Below, one piece after another: positions 26,282 through 35,802 of a stretch of DNA of 56,622 bases. The position numbers were made by a program, and so were the translations under genes. The stretch comes from Streptomyces sp. CT34. Lineage in GTDB: Bacteria > Actinomycetota > Actinomycetes > Streptomycetales > Streptomycetaceae. The DNA is taken from the NCBI RefSeq assembly GCF_000805335.1, contig NZ_KN708638.1:6983626-7040247 (forward strand), in the 5' to 3' direction. Positions within the stretch are counted from its first letter, which is position 1; each line of letters opens with the position of its first letter. The notes beneath the pieces were generated by a model that was not told where the DNA came from, made no database searches, and saw only the letters and a list, made by a program, of their open reading frames with translations.

Positions 26282-27160
26282 ATGACCGTCGTCATCGCGT
26301 CCGCGCGCCCGCGTGCCCCGAAGGCGGGGCAGGCCGGTGGCCAGCTCGCCGCGGGGAAGTTCACCTATCTCGTTCTGGCCGCCGTCACGCTGGTCTCGGC
26401 CGCGCCGCTGCTGTGGACGGTCGTCGCCGCGTCGACCTCGAACACGAAGATCAACCAGGCGACCCCCAACCTGCTGCCCGGACCCAACCTGTTCCACAAC
26501 TTCGGCCGGGCCTTCACCGACGTGAACATGGGCAAAGCGCTGCTCGACTCGGTGATCGTGTCGACGGCGGTCGCCGCCGGCACCGTCATGTTCGGCACGC
26601 TCGCCGGTTTCGCCTTCGCCAAGCTCAGGTTCCGCGGCCGCAACGCCCTGCTGGGCCTCACCATCGGCACGATGATGATCCCGTACCAGATCGGCATCGT
26701 TCCGCTCTACCTGCTGATGGCGAAGCTGCACTGGGCCGGCGACCTCAAGTCCGTCATCGTCCCGACCCTGGTCAGCGCGTTCGGCGTGTTCTTCCTCCGC
26801 CAGTACCTCATCACGGCCCTGCCCGACGAGCTGATCGAAGCGGCCCGCATCGACGGCGCGTCGAACCTGCGCATCTTCTCGTCGATCGTGCTGGCGACGG
26901 CCCGCCCGGCGATGGCCGTCCTCGGGATGCTCACCTTCATGTCCACCTGGAACGACCTGTTCTGGCCGCTGATCGCGCTGGGCGGGTCCGACCACCCGAC
27001 GGTCCAGACCGAGATCGCGGCCCTGTCCAGTGGCTACGTCCCGGACCAGTCGGAGATCATGGCCGGCACCCTGCTCGGGATCCTGCCGGTGCTGTTCGTC
27101 TTCATGGTCCTCGGCCGTCAGATCGTCGGCGGCATCATGCAAGGAGCAGTCAAGGGATGA
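26282..27160 (+). CDS. ABC sugar permease, MalG/CebG type (second importer)
   Basis: A 292-residue permease from ATG 26282 with six helices. The coupling loop reads ELIEAARIDGASNLRIF. It forms the channel with the preceding permease. The stop overlaps the GH1 start (ATGA), so expression of importer and glycosidase is coupled. The N-terminus is shorter than in the first importer's counterpart. Confidence 0.93.
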   Translation: MTVVIASARPRAPKAGQAGGQLAAGKFTYLVLAAVTLVSAAPLLWTVVAASTSNTKINQATPNLLPGPNLFHNFGRAFTDVNMGKALLDSVIVSTAVAAGTVMFGTLAGFAFAKLRFRGRNALLGLTIGTMMIPYQIGIVPLYLLMAKLHWAGDLKSVIVPTLVSAFGVFFLRQYLITALPDELIEAARIDGASNLRIFSSIVLATARPAMAVLGMLTFMSTWNDLFWPLIALGGSDHPTVQTEIAALSSGYVPDQSEIMAGTLLGILPVLFVFMVLGRQIVGGIMQGAVKG

Positions 27161-28566
27161 CCACGCAAGCAACCTCCACCGCTCAGCAGACCAGCCGGCT
27201 CCGCTTCCCGCGCGGCTTCACCTGGGGTGTGGCGACCGCCGCCTACCAGATCGAGGGAGCGGTCACCGAGGACGGCCGCGCGCCCTCCATCTGGGACACC
27301 TTCAGCCACACCCCGGGCAAGACCCGCAACGGCGACACCGCAGACGTCACCACCGACCACTACCACCTGTTCGCCGAAGACGTGGCACTGATGGCCGACC
27401 TCGGCGTGCAGGGGTACCGGCTCTCGCTCGCCTGGCCCCGGATCTGCCCCGAAGGCCGGGTGAACACCAAGGGCCTGGACTTCTACCAGCGCCTGGTCGA
27501 CGAACTCCTCGCCCACGGCATCGAACCGTGGATCACGCTGTACCACTGGGACCTGCCCCAGACGCTGGAGGACCAGGGCGGATGGACCGACCGACAGACG
27601 GCCCACAGGTTCGCCGACTACGCCACAACGGTGTACGCGGCGCTCCACGACCGGGTCGGCCACTGGCTGACCATCAACGAGCCGTGGTGTGCTGCCTACT
27701 TGGGATACGCCGCAGGCGTGCACGCGCCCGGCGTGCAGGACCGCACGGCCGCGGTCCGCGCAGCCCACCACCTGCTCGTCGGGCACGGCCTGGCCGTGCA
27801 GGCGCTCCGCGCCCACGACGACGGCAACCAGCTCGGCATCGCGCTCAACCTCACACCGATCACTCCCGCGAGCTCAGCGCCCGCGGACACCGACGCCGCA
27901 CGCCGGCTGGACGGACTGATCAACCGCTTCTTCCTCGACGGCGTCCTGCTCGGCCGCTATCCCGACGACGTCCTGGCCGATCTGGACCACGTCAGCGACC
28001 TCAGCCACATCCAGGCCGAAGACACGAAGCTGATCGCCGCCCCGCTCGATCTGCTCGGCATCAACTACTACACCCGCCTGATCGCCTCCGGCTCCGGCGA
28101 CGGCGAGCCCGCCCGCCCCTCTCCCTGGGTGGGCGCCGAGGACGTAACGTTCGTCACGCGAAGCACGGAGGTCACGGCCATGGGCTGGGAGGTGAACCAG
28201 GACTTCCTTGCCGAGACTCTGCTGCGGGTCCACCGCGACTACCCGGCACCACCTCTGGTGATCACCGAGAACGGCGCCGCCTACGACGACATCGCCGACC
28301 CGGGGGGCGACGTTCACGACCCGCAGCGCATCGACTACCTGGACCGGCACCTGCGAGCGGCGCGCCTGGCCATGAGCCAAGGCGTCGACCTACGGGGATA
28401 CTTCCTATGGTCCCTCCTCGACAACTTCGAGTGGGCCGAGGGCTACTCGAAGCGCTTCGGCATCGTGCACGTCGACTACCCGTCGCGCCGACGGCTTCTC
28501 AAAGACAGCGCCCGGTGGTATGCCGAGGTCATCGCGCGCAACGGACTGGCGGAGACGAATCTGTGA
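27157..28566 (+). CDS. GH1 beta-glycosidase (second operon)
   Basis: A 469-residue cytoplasmic GH1 enzyme with FTWGVATAAYQIEG at the N-terminus, acid/base in TINEPW, nucleophile in ITENGAAY and WSLLDNFEWAEGYSKRFG near the C-terminus. All GH1 signatures are intact. It hydrolyses imported beta-gluco-oligosaccharides, as BglC does in Streptomyces. It overlaps both neighbours by four bases (ATGA before, GTGA after), so permease, GH1 and repressor form one translational chain. Confidence 0.94.
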   Translation: MTTQATSTAQQTSRLRFPRGFTWGVATAAYQIEGAVTEDGRAPSIWDTFSHTPGKTRNGDTADVTTDHYHLFAEDVALMADLGVQGYRLSLAWPRICPEGRVNTKGLDFYQRLVDELLAHGIEPWITLYHWDLPQTLEDQGGWTDRQTAHRFADYATTVYAALHDRVGHWLTINEPWCAAYLGYAAGVHAPGVQDRTAAVRAAHHLLVGHGLAVQALRAHDDGNQLGIALNLTPITPASSAPADTDAARRLDGLINRFFLDGVLLGRYPDDVLADLDHVSDLSHIQAEDTKLIAAPLDLLGINYYTRLIASGSGDGEPARPSPWVGAEDVTFVTRSTEVTAMGWEVNQDFLAETLLRVHRDYPAPPLVITENGAAYDDIADPGGDVHDPQRIDYLDRHLRAARLAMSQGVDLRGYFLWSLLDNFEWAEGYSKRFGIVHVDYPSRRRLLKDSARWYAEVIARNGLAETNL

Positions 28567-29597
28567 GCGTGGACCACGAACGCCCCACCGGCACGGACCG
28601 GCCGACGCTGAACGACGTCGCCGCCGTGGCGGGGGTCTCTGCCGCCACCGTCTCCCGGGTCATCAACGGTTACCCCCACGTGCGACCGCAGGTCCGCGCC
28701 GCCGTGCAGAACGCCATCCGGCAAACCGGCTACACGCCCAACAACGCGGCCCGTTCGCTGGTGACGCGGCGTACCGACACCATCGCGCTGGTCGTCAGCG
28801 AATCCGAATCCCACATCTCCGCCGAGCCGTTCTTCGCGGCCCTGACCAGAGGCGCCAGCCGCGCCATTTCGGCCACCGACCGGCACCTCATGCTGCTGAT
28901 GGCACACAGCGCCGAGGAGCGTGAACGGCTCGAACGGTACCTCCTCGGCGGCCACGTCGACGGGGCCGTCCTCGTCTCCCTGCACGGGCTCGACCCACTA
29001 CCCGGCACGCTCCTGACCGCCGGTGTTCCCGTCGCCGTCGCCGGGCGTCCGCTCGGCGACCCCGACGTCCCCTACGCCGATGTGGACAACCGCGGCGGCG
29101 CCGAGCAGGCGGTCGCCCACCTACTGGCCACCGGACGCCGGCAGATCGCGACCATCACCGCACGGCAGGACATGAGCTCCGGCATCGACCGCCTCAGGGG
29201 TTTCAGGGACGCCCTGCAGGCGGCGGGCATCCGCCCGCTCCTCCCGCTGATCGCCGACGGCGGCATGGGCCAGGAGGAAGCACAGCAGGCCATGGCCGGC
29301 CTGCTGGAGACAATGCCCGACCTCGACGCCGTGTTCGTCGCCTCCGACGTCATGGCGCTCGGCGCGCTGCACGCCCTGCGCGAGGCGGGGGCGCCCGTTC
29401 CCGACGACGTCGCGGTGGTCGGCTTCGACGACTCGGTACTCGCCGCCCACACCGATCCGCCCCTCACCACGGTGCGACAACCGGTCGAGGAACTCGGCGG
29501 CGCCCTGGTCCAGTTGCTGGACGCACAGATCCAGGGCAAAGCCGTTGAATCCCCCGTGATCCTGCCCACCGAACTCGTGATTCGCGCTTCCACGTGA
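28563..29597 (+). CDS. LacI-family repressor of the second operon
   Basis: A 344-residue regulator from GTG 28563. Helix-turn-helix and hinge: LNDVAAVAGVSAATVSRVIN followed by GYPHVRPQVR. The effector domain has ASDVMALGALHALREAG and VAVVGFDDSVLAAHTDPPLT. It is the last gene of the operon it presumably controls, through the GCAATCGCTTTC site at 23925, and may also act on GH74 through GCAAGCGCTTGC at 22055. It is only distantly similar to the repressor at 15850, matching the different operators. Confidence 0.92.
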   Translation: MSVDHERPTGTDRPTLNDVAAVAGVSAATVSRVINGYPHVRPQVRAAVQNAIRQTGYTPNNAARSLVTRRTDTIALVVSESESHISAEPFFAALTRGASRAISATDRHLMLLMAHSAEERERLERYLLGGHVDGAVLVSLHGLDPLPGTLLTAGVPVAVAGRPLGDPDVPYADVDNRGGAEQAVAHLLATGRRQIATITARQDMSSGIDRLRGFRDALQAAGIRPLLPLIADGGMGQEEAQQAMAGLLETMPDLDAVFVASDVMALGALHALREAGAPVPDDVAVVGFDDSVLAAHTDPPLTTVRQPVEELGGALVQLLDAQIQGKAVESPVILPTELVIRAST

Positions 29598-29640
29598 AGG
29601 GTGGTCGGGTGTTCCCTCCAGCGGAGCATCCGCCCTGCCC

Positions 29641-30221
29641 GGCGTGGAGCAGGTTCACTGCTTCGAGAACCGCGGCGCCGAGATCGGCATCACCCTCGCC
29701 TCTCCACACGGCCAGATCTGCGCCTTCCCCTTCACCGCCCCCGACGGTCGCGCGCGCCACCGCGCACCGCGCCGCCACCGGCCGGCAAACTCTTCGACGA
29801 CCTCCTCGCCGCCGAATGCGCCCACGGCGCAAGGGCGGTGACCGCCAGGGAGTACCAGATGGCCTTCGTTCCCTTCGCCGGCCGCCGGCCGTACGAGGTG
29901 CACCTTTACCCGCACCGCCCGCTGCCCGACCCGACCTGCCTCGACGAGCCGCAACGCGCCGAATTCCCTTCCCCTACCTCGAGTTGCTGGGCCAGTTCGA
30001 CCGACTCTTCGGCGGCAGCCGCACCCCGTACATCTCCGCCTGGCACCAGGCGCCGACCGGGCAGCGGGCCGAACTCGCCCTGCAACTACAGCTGTTCACC
30101 ATTTCGGCGTACCTCCGACAGACTCAAGTACCTGGCCGGCGCGGAGTCCGGCATGGATGCCTTGGTCAACGACGTCACCCCCGAGAAAGCGGCCCGCCGG
30201 CTGCGGGAGGTCACTTCATGA
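29641..30221 (+). pseudogene. galT: galT (galactose-1-phosphate uridylyltransferase) remnant
   Basis: The C-terminal half of GalT is recognisable in three frames: GVEQVHCFENRGAEIGITLA and HGQICAFPFTAP, then KLFDDLLAAECAHG with the AFVPFAGRRPYEVHLYPHR block, then FPYLELLGQFDRLFGG with SAWHQAP, and finally DRLKYLAGAESGMDALVNDV ending RRLREVTS. The active-site HPH region and the N-terminal half are missing. At least three frame changes are needed. It abuts the LacI gene of the second operon and overlaps the galK remnant, as in a galTK operon. Confidence 0.8.
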
Positions 30222-30645
30222 ACACCACCGCCGCCTTCGCCTTCGCCGAGCTCTACGGCCACGCCCCCAAGGGCGCCTGTGCCTCCGCCAGCCCGGTGAA
30301 CCTGATCGGCGAACACACCGACTACAACCACGGGTTCGTCCTGCCGATCGCCCTGCCGCACGCCACCCACGTCGAGGCCCACCGCCGCGGCGACGGGCTG
30401 ATGCAGCCGGGCCGAGGGCAGGATCGTCGTGCTCACGATCGACCAGCTGAATCCGGGTGCGGTGCCCGGCTGGGCCAAGTACCCCGCCGCGGTGGAATGG
30501 ACGCTGCGCCGGGCCGGCCACCCGGTTGGCGACGCCGACCTCGCAATCGACAGCACGGTACCGACGCGCGGGCCATTTCTCCTCGACGGCCTGGAGTGCG
30601 CCCTCACCTTCCGCCTGCTGCGCCCGATACGACGTCACCCGCCAA
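30218..30645 (+). pseudogene. galK: galK (galactokinase) 5' remnant
   Basis: It starts at ATG 30218 (MNTTAAFAFAELYG) and contains the galactokinase signature VNLIGEHTDYNHGFVLPIAL. After about residue 60 the frame changes; GAVPGWAKYPAAVEWTLRRA with GHPVGDADLAIDSTVP continues the family pattern in another frame. Homology fails where the ATP-binding GxxSSS motif should be, near 30590-30645, so the 3' half is gone. With galT it shows that a Leloir pathway once stood next to this importer and has been lost here. Confidence 0.8.
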
Positions 30646-30751
30646 GAGCCACTGCCGATATTCCTCATGTCTGTGACACCGTCGGGCCACTCCAATCCAA
30701 CGTTCACGAGGCTGCGAAAGTCGCAGCCTGGCCATGGAAGGGGACTATGGG

Positions 30752-31822
30752 ATGAAGTCTTCTCGCTTGCTTTCCGGCGCTGTCGCCTTGCTGCTTTCCG
30801 GCGTCCTTGCCGGCGTGATGTCTTTGTCGTCCGCCGAGCCCGCCCAGGCGACTCGAACCGGTATCCGCAATGCGGACCCGAGTGTGCTCCGGGCCGGTGG
30901 CACCTACATCTCGGTGGAATCGACCGGTGGAGGCATCGCCGTTCGGCAGGCTCCGTCCACAGGCGCTCTGGCCTCGGTGCCGGCACGGCTGGTCTGGTCG
31001 GACACACGCGGCCTCGGTGAGGTCTGGGCTCCGAAGATCCTGATGGACGGCGGCCGTTACTACGTCTACTTCTCGGCCGGCCGCGGACCGGCCCACAGGA
31101 TGTTCGTGATCAGCTCCGCCAACCCGGACAGTGGATACACCACCGAGAAGAAGCTGGATCTGCCGGATGACAAGTGGGCCATCGACGGAACCACGTTCAG
31201 CTTCAACGGTCAGCGCTGGTTCGTCTGGTCAGGCTGGGCCGGTGACGTCAACGTCGAGCAGAATCTCTACATCACCCGGATGAGCAGCCCGACCACGCCG
31301 ACCGGCGCACGGCACATCATCTCCCAGCCGCGGGAGAGCTGGGAGCGGGTGGTCGGCTACCCGTTCGTCAACGAGGCACCGGAGGCGATCAAGGACCCGA
31401 ACGGACAGTTGCACATCGTGTACTCCGCCAACGGCAGCTGGAGCGACCAGTACTGCCTGGCCGACCTGAGGCTGCGGGCGGGCGGTGACCCGACGAACGT
31501 GTGGGACTGGTACAAGTCGAACGGCTGCCTGTTCGGCTCCCACCGCGCAACGATGATGCGAGGCTGGGAGCCAACGCTGTTCGCCGATGGTCCCGGCCAC
31601 CACAGCTTCGTCCTCTTGAACGGCGACATCAACACCAGCCCCCCTGCCGGGGCGCGATTTCCCTTGATGTTCCACGCGGTTTCGAAGGGAACGCCGTACT
31701 CGTGGCAGAACCGGTACTGGTACACCGGCTCGTTCTGCTGGTGGGGCGATATCACTTACGGGCACGCGAATGTCCCCGGCCCGAACACGAACACCGGCTG
31801 GAGCCTCAAGTTTTTCGAGTGA
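30752..31822 (+). CDS. Secreted GH43 glycosidase (arabinanase/arabinofuranosidase type)
   Basis: A 356-residue precursor from ATG 30752 with GGAAGGGG upstream. A Sec signal peptide precedes the five-bladed propeller. Catalytic residues are visible: general base Asp in NADPSVLRAGG, pKa-modulating Asp in AIDGTTFSF, general acid Glu in FVNEAPEAI; WAPKILMDGGRYYVYFS is typical. It probably trims alpha-L-arabinose or xylose units from hemicellulose side chains. No binding module is attached. No CGAAA-C-TTTCG operator is seen nearby; it stands alone behind the galK remnant. Confidence 0.88.
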   Translation: MKSSRLLSGAVALLLSGVLAGVMSLSSAEPAQATRTGIRNADPSVLRAGGTYISVESTGGGIAVRQAPSTGALASVPARLVWSDTRGLGEVWAPKILMDGGRYYVYFSAGRGPAHRMFVISSANPDSGYTTEKKLDLPDDKWAIDGTTFSFNGQRWFVWSGWAGDVNVEQNLYITRMSSPTTPTGARHIISQPRESWERVVGYPFVNEAPEAIKDPNGQLHIVYSANGSWSDQYCLADLRLRAGGDPTNVWDWYKSNGCLFGSHRATMMRGWEPTLFADGPGHHSFVLLNGDINTSPPAGARFPLMFHAVSKGTPYSWQNRYWYTGSFCWWGDITYGHANVPGPNTNTGWSLKFFE

Positions 31823-31899
31823 TGGCGGTCGTGCGAAGGTGGCCGCGATTTGTCACCGGTGAGCGGCCAGGGCTCTTGCAAGCTCTTGCAAGGTCGGCG

Positions 31900-32207
31900 T
31901 GATCTTGTGAAGGGGCTGGTCATCGGGGATGTGACCGCCGACATCAGCGAGCGGCGCACCGAGTACCTGGCCGACGGTTCGCCGTTCGCGGGCGGGTACC
32001 GGACGATACGGCCGCCGTGAACGCCAACGAGGCGAACGAGGTCGCCCCGGAGAAGGTCGCCGCCACCGTCCTCAGGGCCATCGACACCGCCCGGCCCAGC
32101 CCGCACTACGGGTCGACAGCAACGCCCCCGCGGTCCTCCTCCTGCGACCGCTGCTGTCCGCCGCGACGGTCGAGCGGATGGTGGCCCGGCGACACGGGCT
32201 GCGCTGA
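31900..32207 (+). pseudogene. Short-chain dehydrogenase C-terminal remnant
   Basis: VIGDVTADISERRTEYLADG with SPFAGGYRTI, then in another frame NEVAPEKVAATVLRAI and PLLSAATVERMVARRHGLR ending at TGA 32205-32207, match the C-terminal substrate-binding part of classical SDR oxidoreductases. The NAD-binding domain and YxxxK site are absent. Two frame changes at least. Confidence 0.55.
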
Positions 32208-32438
32208 GCCGTCCCCGCGGGGACCGGTGCGGCGGGTACGGCAGTTACGAACGAGCCGGGACGAGGGGGAACCAGCCGCGTCCCGGTGCCCAGCTGGTGG
32301 GAGCCGGCCCCGGACGGTCTCGCCGAACAGTGGCACCTGGCCGATTGGTGTGCAGTTGCTCGGAGTGGGTGTGGATCGTGGAGCGCGCGCTGTGGGGAGA
32401 GTCGGTCGGGAGGGGTGCCGGCGGCGGGTCGGCCGGGG
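32208..32438. other. Intergenic, no gene seen
   Basis: Spacer between the SDR remnant and the convergent isomerase gene. Nothing recognisable. Confidence 0.6.
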
Positions 32439-33446
32439 TCAGGTGAGGATGAGCGGGCGCAGGGTGCGGTGGGCGAGGCGCAGGCCGTCTTTGACTTTCT
32501 TCTCATTGCCGCTCCAGACGGGGTCCTCGTGCTCGACGGAGAGCACGCCGGTGAAGCCGCCCTCGTAGAGGGTGTCGACGATGCGTCGCCAGTTGATGTC
32601 GCCGAGACCGGGGATGCGGTGCCGCCACCAGCCGTTGTGCCACGGGCCGTCGTTCTCGACTCTGTCGGCGATGTGCCGCCAGTCGAGGTCGCTGAATCTG
32701 GGGATGCGGTTGGGCCACCAGCTGTTGTCCCATGGGTCGTCGCGCTCGATGCTCTTGCCGAAGACGCCGTGGCGGTTGCGGCGCACGGGGTCGAGTTGGG
32801 TGTCCTTGGCCTGCGCGTGCGGGATGTGGTCGACGTAGCGGCGGAGCGCTTCGACGGGGTCGATGCCCTGCCAGATCAGGTGCGAGGGGTTGTAGTTGAG
32901 GTGGAGGCCGAGTGAGAACATCCATTCCCACAGCTCGGGGGAGTAGGCGAGATTGCCCGGGTAGCCGTCCGGGTGCCACTCCGTCATCAGGCAGTTCTCG
33001 ATGGTGATCTTCACGCCGCGTTCGCTTGCGTAGTCGACGAGTTGCGGTAGTTCCTTCTCGGCCAGTGCGATGTTCTCCTTGACGGTGCGGTCGGGGTCGC
33101 GGCCGATGAAGGTGCCGACGTACGGAACGCCCAGCAGGGAGGCGGCATCGATGGTGTGGCGTAGGTGCGTGGCGATTTCGGCGCGGCGGTGCTCGTCGGG
33201 GTGCAGGTTGTTCTCGTAGTACGCGAAGGCCGACAGTTCGAGGCCGTGTCGGTCGATGAGCGCACGGACCCGGTCGGCGTCGGCTTGGCCGAAGTGGGCC
33301 ACGTCGAGGTGGGCGGCTGCTGAGTCGCGATTGCCGACGGGCCAGGTGGCCACTTCCAGGGCCTGGTAGTCGTGTTCTGCGGCCCAGGCAGCGATCTCGT
33401 CGAGCGGTAGGGCGGGCAGGCATGCGGTGAGGAAACCGAGTTTCAT
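32439..33446 (-). CDS. Sugar phosphate isomerase/epimerase-like TIM-barrel protein with internal duplication
   Basis: A 335-residue protein from ATG 33446 (MKLGFLTACLPALPLDEIA). It has the xylose-isomerase-like barrel of the IolE/hydroxypyruvate-isomerase superfamily, with metal-ligand segments TIENCLMTEWHPDG, LNYNPSHLIWQG, HAQAKDTQ and SVEHEDPVW. It likely isomerises or epimerises a sugar. Unusually, the segment DDPWDNSWWPNRIPRFSDLDW is followed 30 residues later by a second version, DGPWHNGWWRHRIPGLGDINW, where I would expect only one. Coding-like sequence continues in frame upstream of the chosen start. Confidence 0.85.
   Translation of the reverse strand: MKLGFLTACLPALPLDEIAAWAAEHDYQALEVATWPVGNRDSAAAHLDVAHFGQADADRVRALIDRHGLELSAFAYYENNLHPDEHRRAEIATHLRHTIDAASLLGVPYVGTFIGRDPDRTVKENIALAEKELPQLVDYASERGVKITIENCLMTEWHPDGYPGNLAYSPELWEWMFSLGLHLNYNPSHLIWQGIDPVEALRRYVDHIPHAQAKDTQLDPVRRNRHGVFGKSIERDDPWDNSWWPNRIPRFSDLDWRHIADRVENDGPWHNGWWRHRIPGLGDINWRRIVDTLYEGGFTGVLSVEHEDPVWSGNEKKVKDGLRLAHRTLRPLILT
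32573..32752. repeat. 90-bp imperfect tandem duplication inside the isomerase gene
   Basis: Two diverged 90-base units (for example GGGATGCGGT at 32611 and 32701) encode successive 30-residue segments of the isomerase. The frame is preserved. Confidence 0.75.
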
Positions 33447-33641
33447 CTGGTCAGTTCGCCTTGTCCAGGGTCGGTTGTGGAGGGTGGCGAGTACCACCTT
33501 GGTGAGCGCCGCGGCGCGGGCGGCGTCGTAGACATGTATGGGGCCGTCGCGGCTGTGGGCGAAGGTGGCGTGGTGGCACCAGACGCCGAACGGCTCGGTC
33601 TGTTGTCGGGGCGACCGTGGCGCGCGGTGGAGCCGGCCGAC

Positions 33642-35180
33642 TCAGCCGATGGGCACCCTGGAAGGCTCCTTCTTCTCCATGGAACCCGACCAGACGCGCC
33701 GCGGAGGCCGGCCGACGAAGGCGCCGAACAGCAGCGCGGCGGCCGTGGCGGCGAGCACCCCCGGCACCATCGCGTAGAGACCGGTTTGGAGCGGGCCGAG
33801 CAGCGGGTCGATGTACTTCCAGAGCGCCACGGTGAGGGCACCCGCCATGATGCCGGCCAGGGCCCCGGCCTTCGTCATCCGCGGCCAGTAGAGCGACAGC
33901 AGGAGCACCGGGCCGAAGGAGGAGCCGAAGCCGGCCCAGGCGTAGGCGACGATGTCCTGCACGGTGTCGCCGCCGCTGAGCGCGATCACATAGGCGACCA
34001 GGGCGACGACGATCACGGTCCCGCGGGCCACCCATACCAACGCCGTGTCCGGGGCCCGCCGCTTGAGGAACGCGCGGAAGAAGTCCTCGGAGAGCGACGT
34101 CGCCGAGACCAGCAGTTGGCTGTCCGCGGTGGACTTGATCGCGGCGAGTACGGCCACGAGCAGCAGGCCGGTGACCCATGGGTTGGACAGCTGTGCGGAC
34201 AGGGCGATGAAGACCAACTCCGGTTTTTTGAGCGGCTGGTGGAGCTCGGCGATCCCGATCAGTCCCGCGAGACTGGCACCGGCCAGCGCGACGAACACCC
34301 AGCTCACACCGATACGCCGGGCTGCGGGGATGTCGGCTGTGCTGCTGATGCCCATGAAGCGGGCCAGGATGTGGGGCTGCCCGAAGTAGCCGAGCCCCCA
34401 GGCGAGCAGGGAGATCACCGCGATGGCGCCGAGCGGTTTGCCGGCGCCCCACTGGCCGTGATCGAAACTTGCCTTTGTCCCCATGTCGAGCAAGGACGGG
34501 CTCTTGGCGGCGAGCGCGTGGAACAGCGGCCCGAAGCCTCCGAGCTGCCAGAGCCCGATCAGGGGGAGGGCGAATGCGGCGAGAACCATGAGGGTGCCTT
34601 GGACCGAGTGCGAGGTGCTCACGGCGCGGAAGCCGCCCAGGACGGAATAGGTGACCATCACCACGGCGAAGACCGTGAGCCCGAACCCGAAGCCGGTGCC
34701 GAAGAGTTGGCCGACGAGCAGGCCGCCCGCGATGAATCCGCTCGCGACGTAGACGGTGAAGAACACGACGGTGACCGCGGCCGAGACGGTGCGTAGCACC
34801 CTGCTGTCGTCCTCGAACCGTTCTTCCAGGTAGGCGGAGAGCGTCACGGAGTTGTTCGCCAGCTGCGTGTAGGTGCGCAGACGGGGCGCGACCAGACGCC
34901 AGTTGAGGTATGTGCCGATGGCCAGTCCGATCGCGATCCACGTGGCGCCGATCCCTGCCGCGTACACGGCACCGGGCAGGCCGAGAAACAGCCAGCCCGA
35001 CATGTCACTGGCTTCGGCGGACAGGGCGGCTATGAAGGCGTTGAGCCGGCGGCCGCCGAGGGTGAAGTCGGTGAAGGTCTGGGTCTCCTCGTACACGGCG
35101 ATGCCGAAGACGATCATCGCGAGGAAGAAGGTCCCGAAGACGAGCATGACCGGAACCATCTGCGTGAGCTGCAGTCTCAT
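33642..35180 (-). CDS. putP: Sodium/proline-type symporter (SSS family)
   Basis: A 512-residue membrane protein with about 13 hydrophobic helices. SSS-family signatures: FTLGGRRLNAFIAALSAEASDMSGW at the N-terminus (PutP-type), VMVTYSVLGGFRAVSTS, WGLGYFGQPHILARFM and AAIKSTADSQLLVSATS (sodium-site region). It imports proline or a related solute with sodium. It lies upstream of the isomerase in the same direction with a gap of about 195 bases that still looks partly coding. No proline-catabolic genes are nearby, so the substrate is uncertain. Confidence 0.9.
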   Translation of the reverse strand: MRLQLTQMVPVMLVFGTFFLAMIVFGIAVYEETQTFTDFTLGGRRLNAFIAALSAEASDMSGWLFLGLPGAVYAAGIGATWIAIGLAIGTYLNWRLVAPRLRTYTQLANNSVTLSAYLEERFEDDSRVLRTVSAAVTVVFFTVYVASGFIAGGLLVGQLFGTGFGFGLTVFAVVMVTYSVLGGFRAVSTSHSVQGTLMVLAAFALPLIGLWQLGGFGPLFHALAAKSPSLLDMGTKASFDHGQWGAGKPLGAIAVISLLAWGLGYFGQPHILARFMGISSTADIPAARRIGVSWVFVALAGASLAGLIGIAELHQPLKKPELVFIALSAQLSNPWVTGLLLVAVLAAIKSTADSQLLVSATSLSEDFFRAFLKRRAPDTALVWVARGTVIVVALVAYVIALSGGDTVQDIVAYAWAGFGSSFGPVLLLSLYWPRMTKAGALAGIMAGALTVALWKYIDPLLGPLQTGLYAMVPGVLAATAAALLFGAFVGRPPRRVWSGSMEKKEPSRVPIG

Positions 35181-35400
35181 CTTTTCTCCGTCGGCGGTTT
35201 CCAGCGATTTCGGGAATTGCGGAGGGCGAACGGACGGGAATCCACGGGGTGTTGGCCCCGGGAGCCGGAGTTGAGTCCGTGGTTCGGGAACCGGCGGGCC
35301 TGCTTACGGCGGTCGGTCGGCGTGCGGCGTACAGGAGGCCGGCGAGGCCAGGCCCGTCGAGGCCGTGGGGTAGGTGAACGCGGCAGTGGGGGACGGCGGT

Positions 35401-35726
35401 TCACAGCACGCCCACGACGGCGCAGGAGGCGATGTTGCCGAAGGACTGGGCGGTGGCGAGCAGGGCGCTGTTCTGGCACTTGGCTCCCAGGCCGCCCAGA
35501 GGAGGTTCATGGACACACCGCCGGCGTTGTTGCCGGCGATCTCGTCCTTGTTGGACCAGAAGTCGGGCTGAATGCCCTTGATGCGGTAGTCGGACCGTGT
35601 CGGGTACGGCAGCGGAGCCGTCTCGGCGCGGGCAGTGGCCTGGAGGGCCTCGGGAACGACGAGGGCCAAGATGAGCAGTACGAGGGCGGCGAGATGCCGG
35701 GCTGCTCTGGCAATGAATCTCCTCAA
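35401..35726 (-). pseudogene. Small secreted protein, frame broken or fused
   Basis: The N-terminus is a signal peptide (RRFIARAARHLAALVLLILA, cleavage near ARAET), followed by TRSDYRIKGIQPDFWSNKDE and NNAGGVSMNLLWAAWEPS. One base into another frame the sequence reads GLGAKCQNSALLATAQSFGN then IASCAVVGVL and stops at 35401. Either this is one small secreted protein with an extra base near 35485, or a fragment of a larger secreted hydrolase joined to another gene's end. Read without correction it would run to 35304 with a Pro/Ser-rich nonsense tail. Function unknown. Confidence 0.5.
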
Positions 35727-35802
35727 GGTGTGGCCGCGGCGGCATACCGTCGACCTGTTCAGTGGCCGACGGTGGAGTTGTCGACGGTGGCCTCCGGTCG
35801 GT

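Noticed and set aside
23925..28566. Direct naming of the second operon as cebEFG-bglC
   Set aside because: Gene order fits, but the operator is not the TGGGAGCGCTCCCA type known for CebR and the LacI gene is at the end of the operon; symbols left blank.
35401..35726. Chaplin or rodlin gene
   Set aside because: Signal peptide and an Asn/Gly-rich stretch are present, but neither the chaplin repeat with its paired Cys nor rodlin motifs are found.
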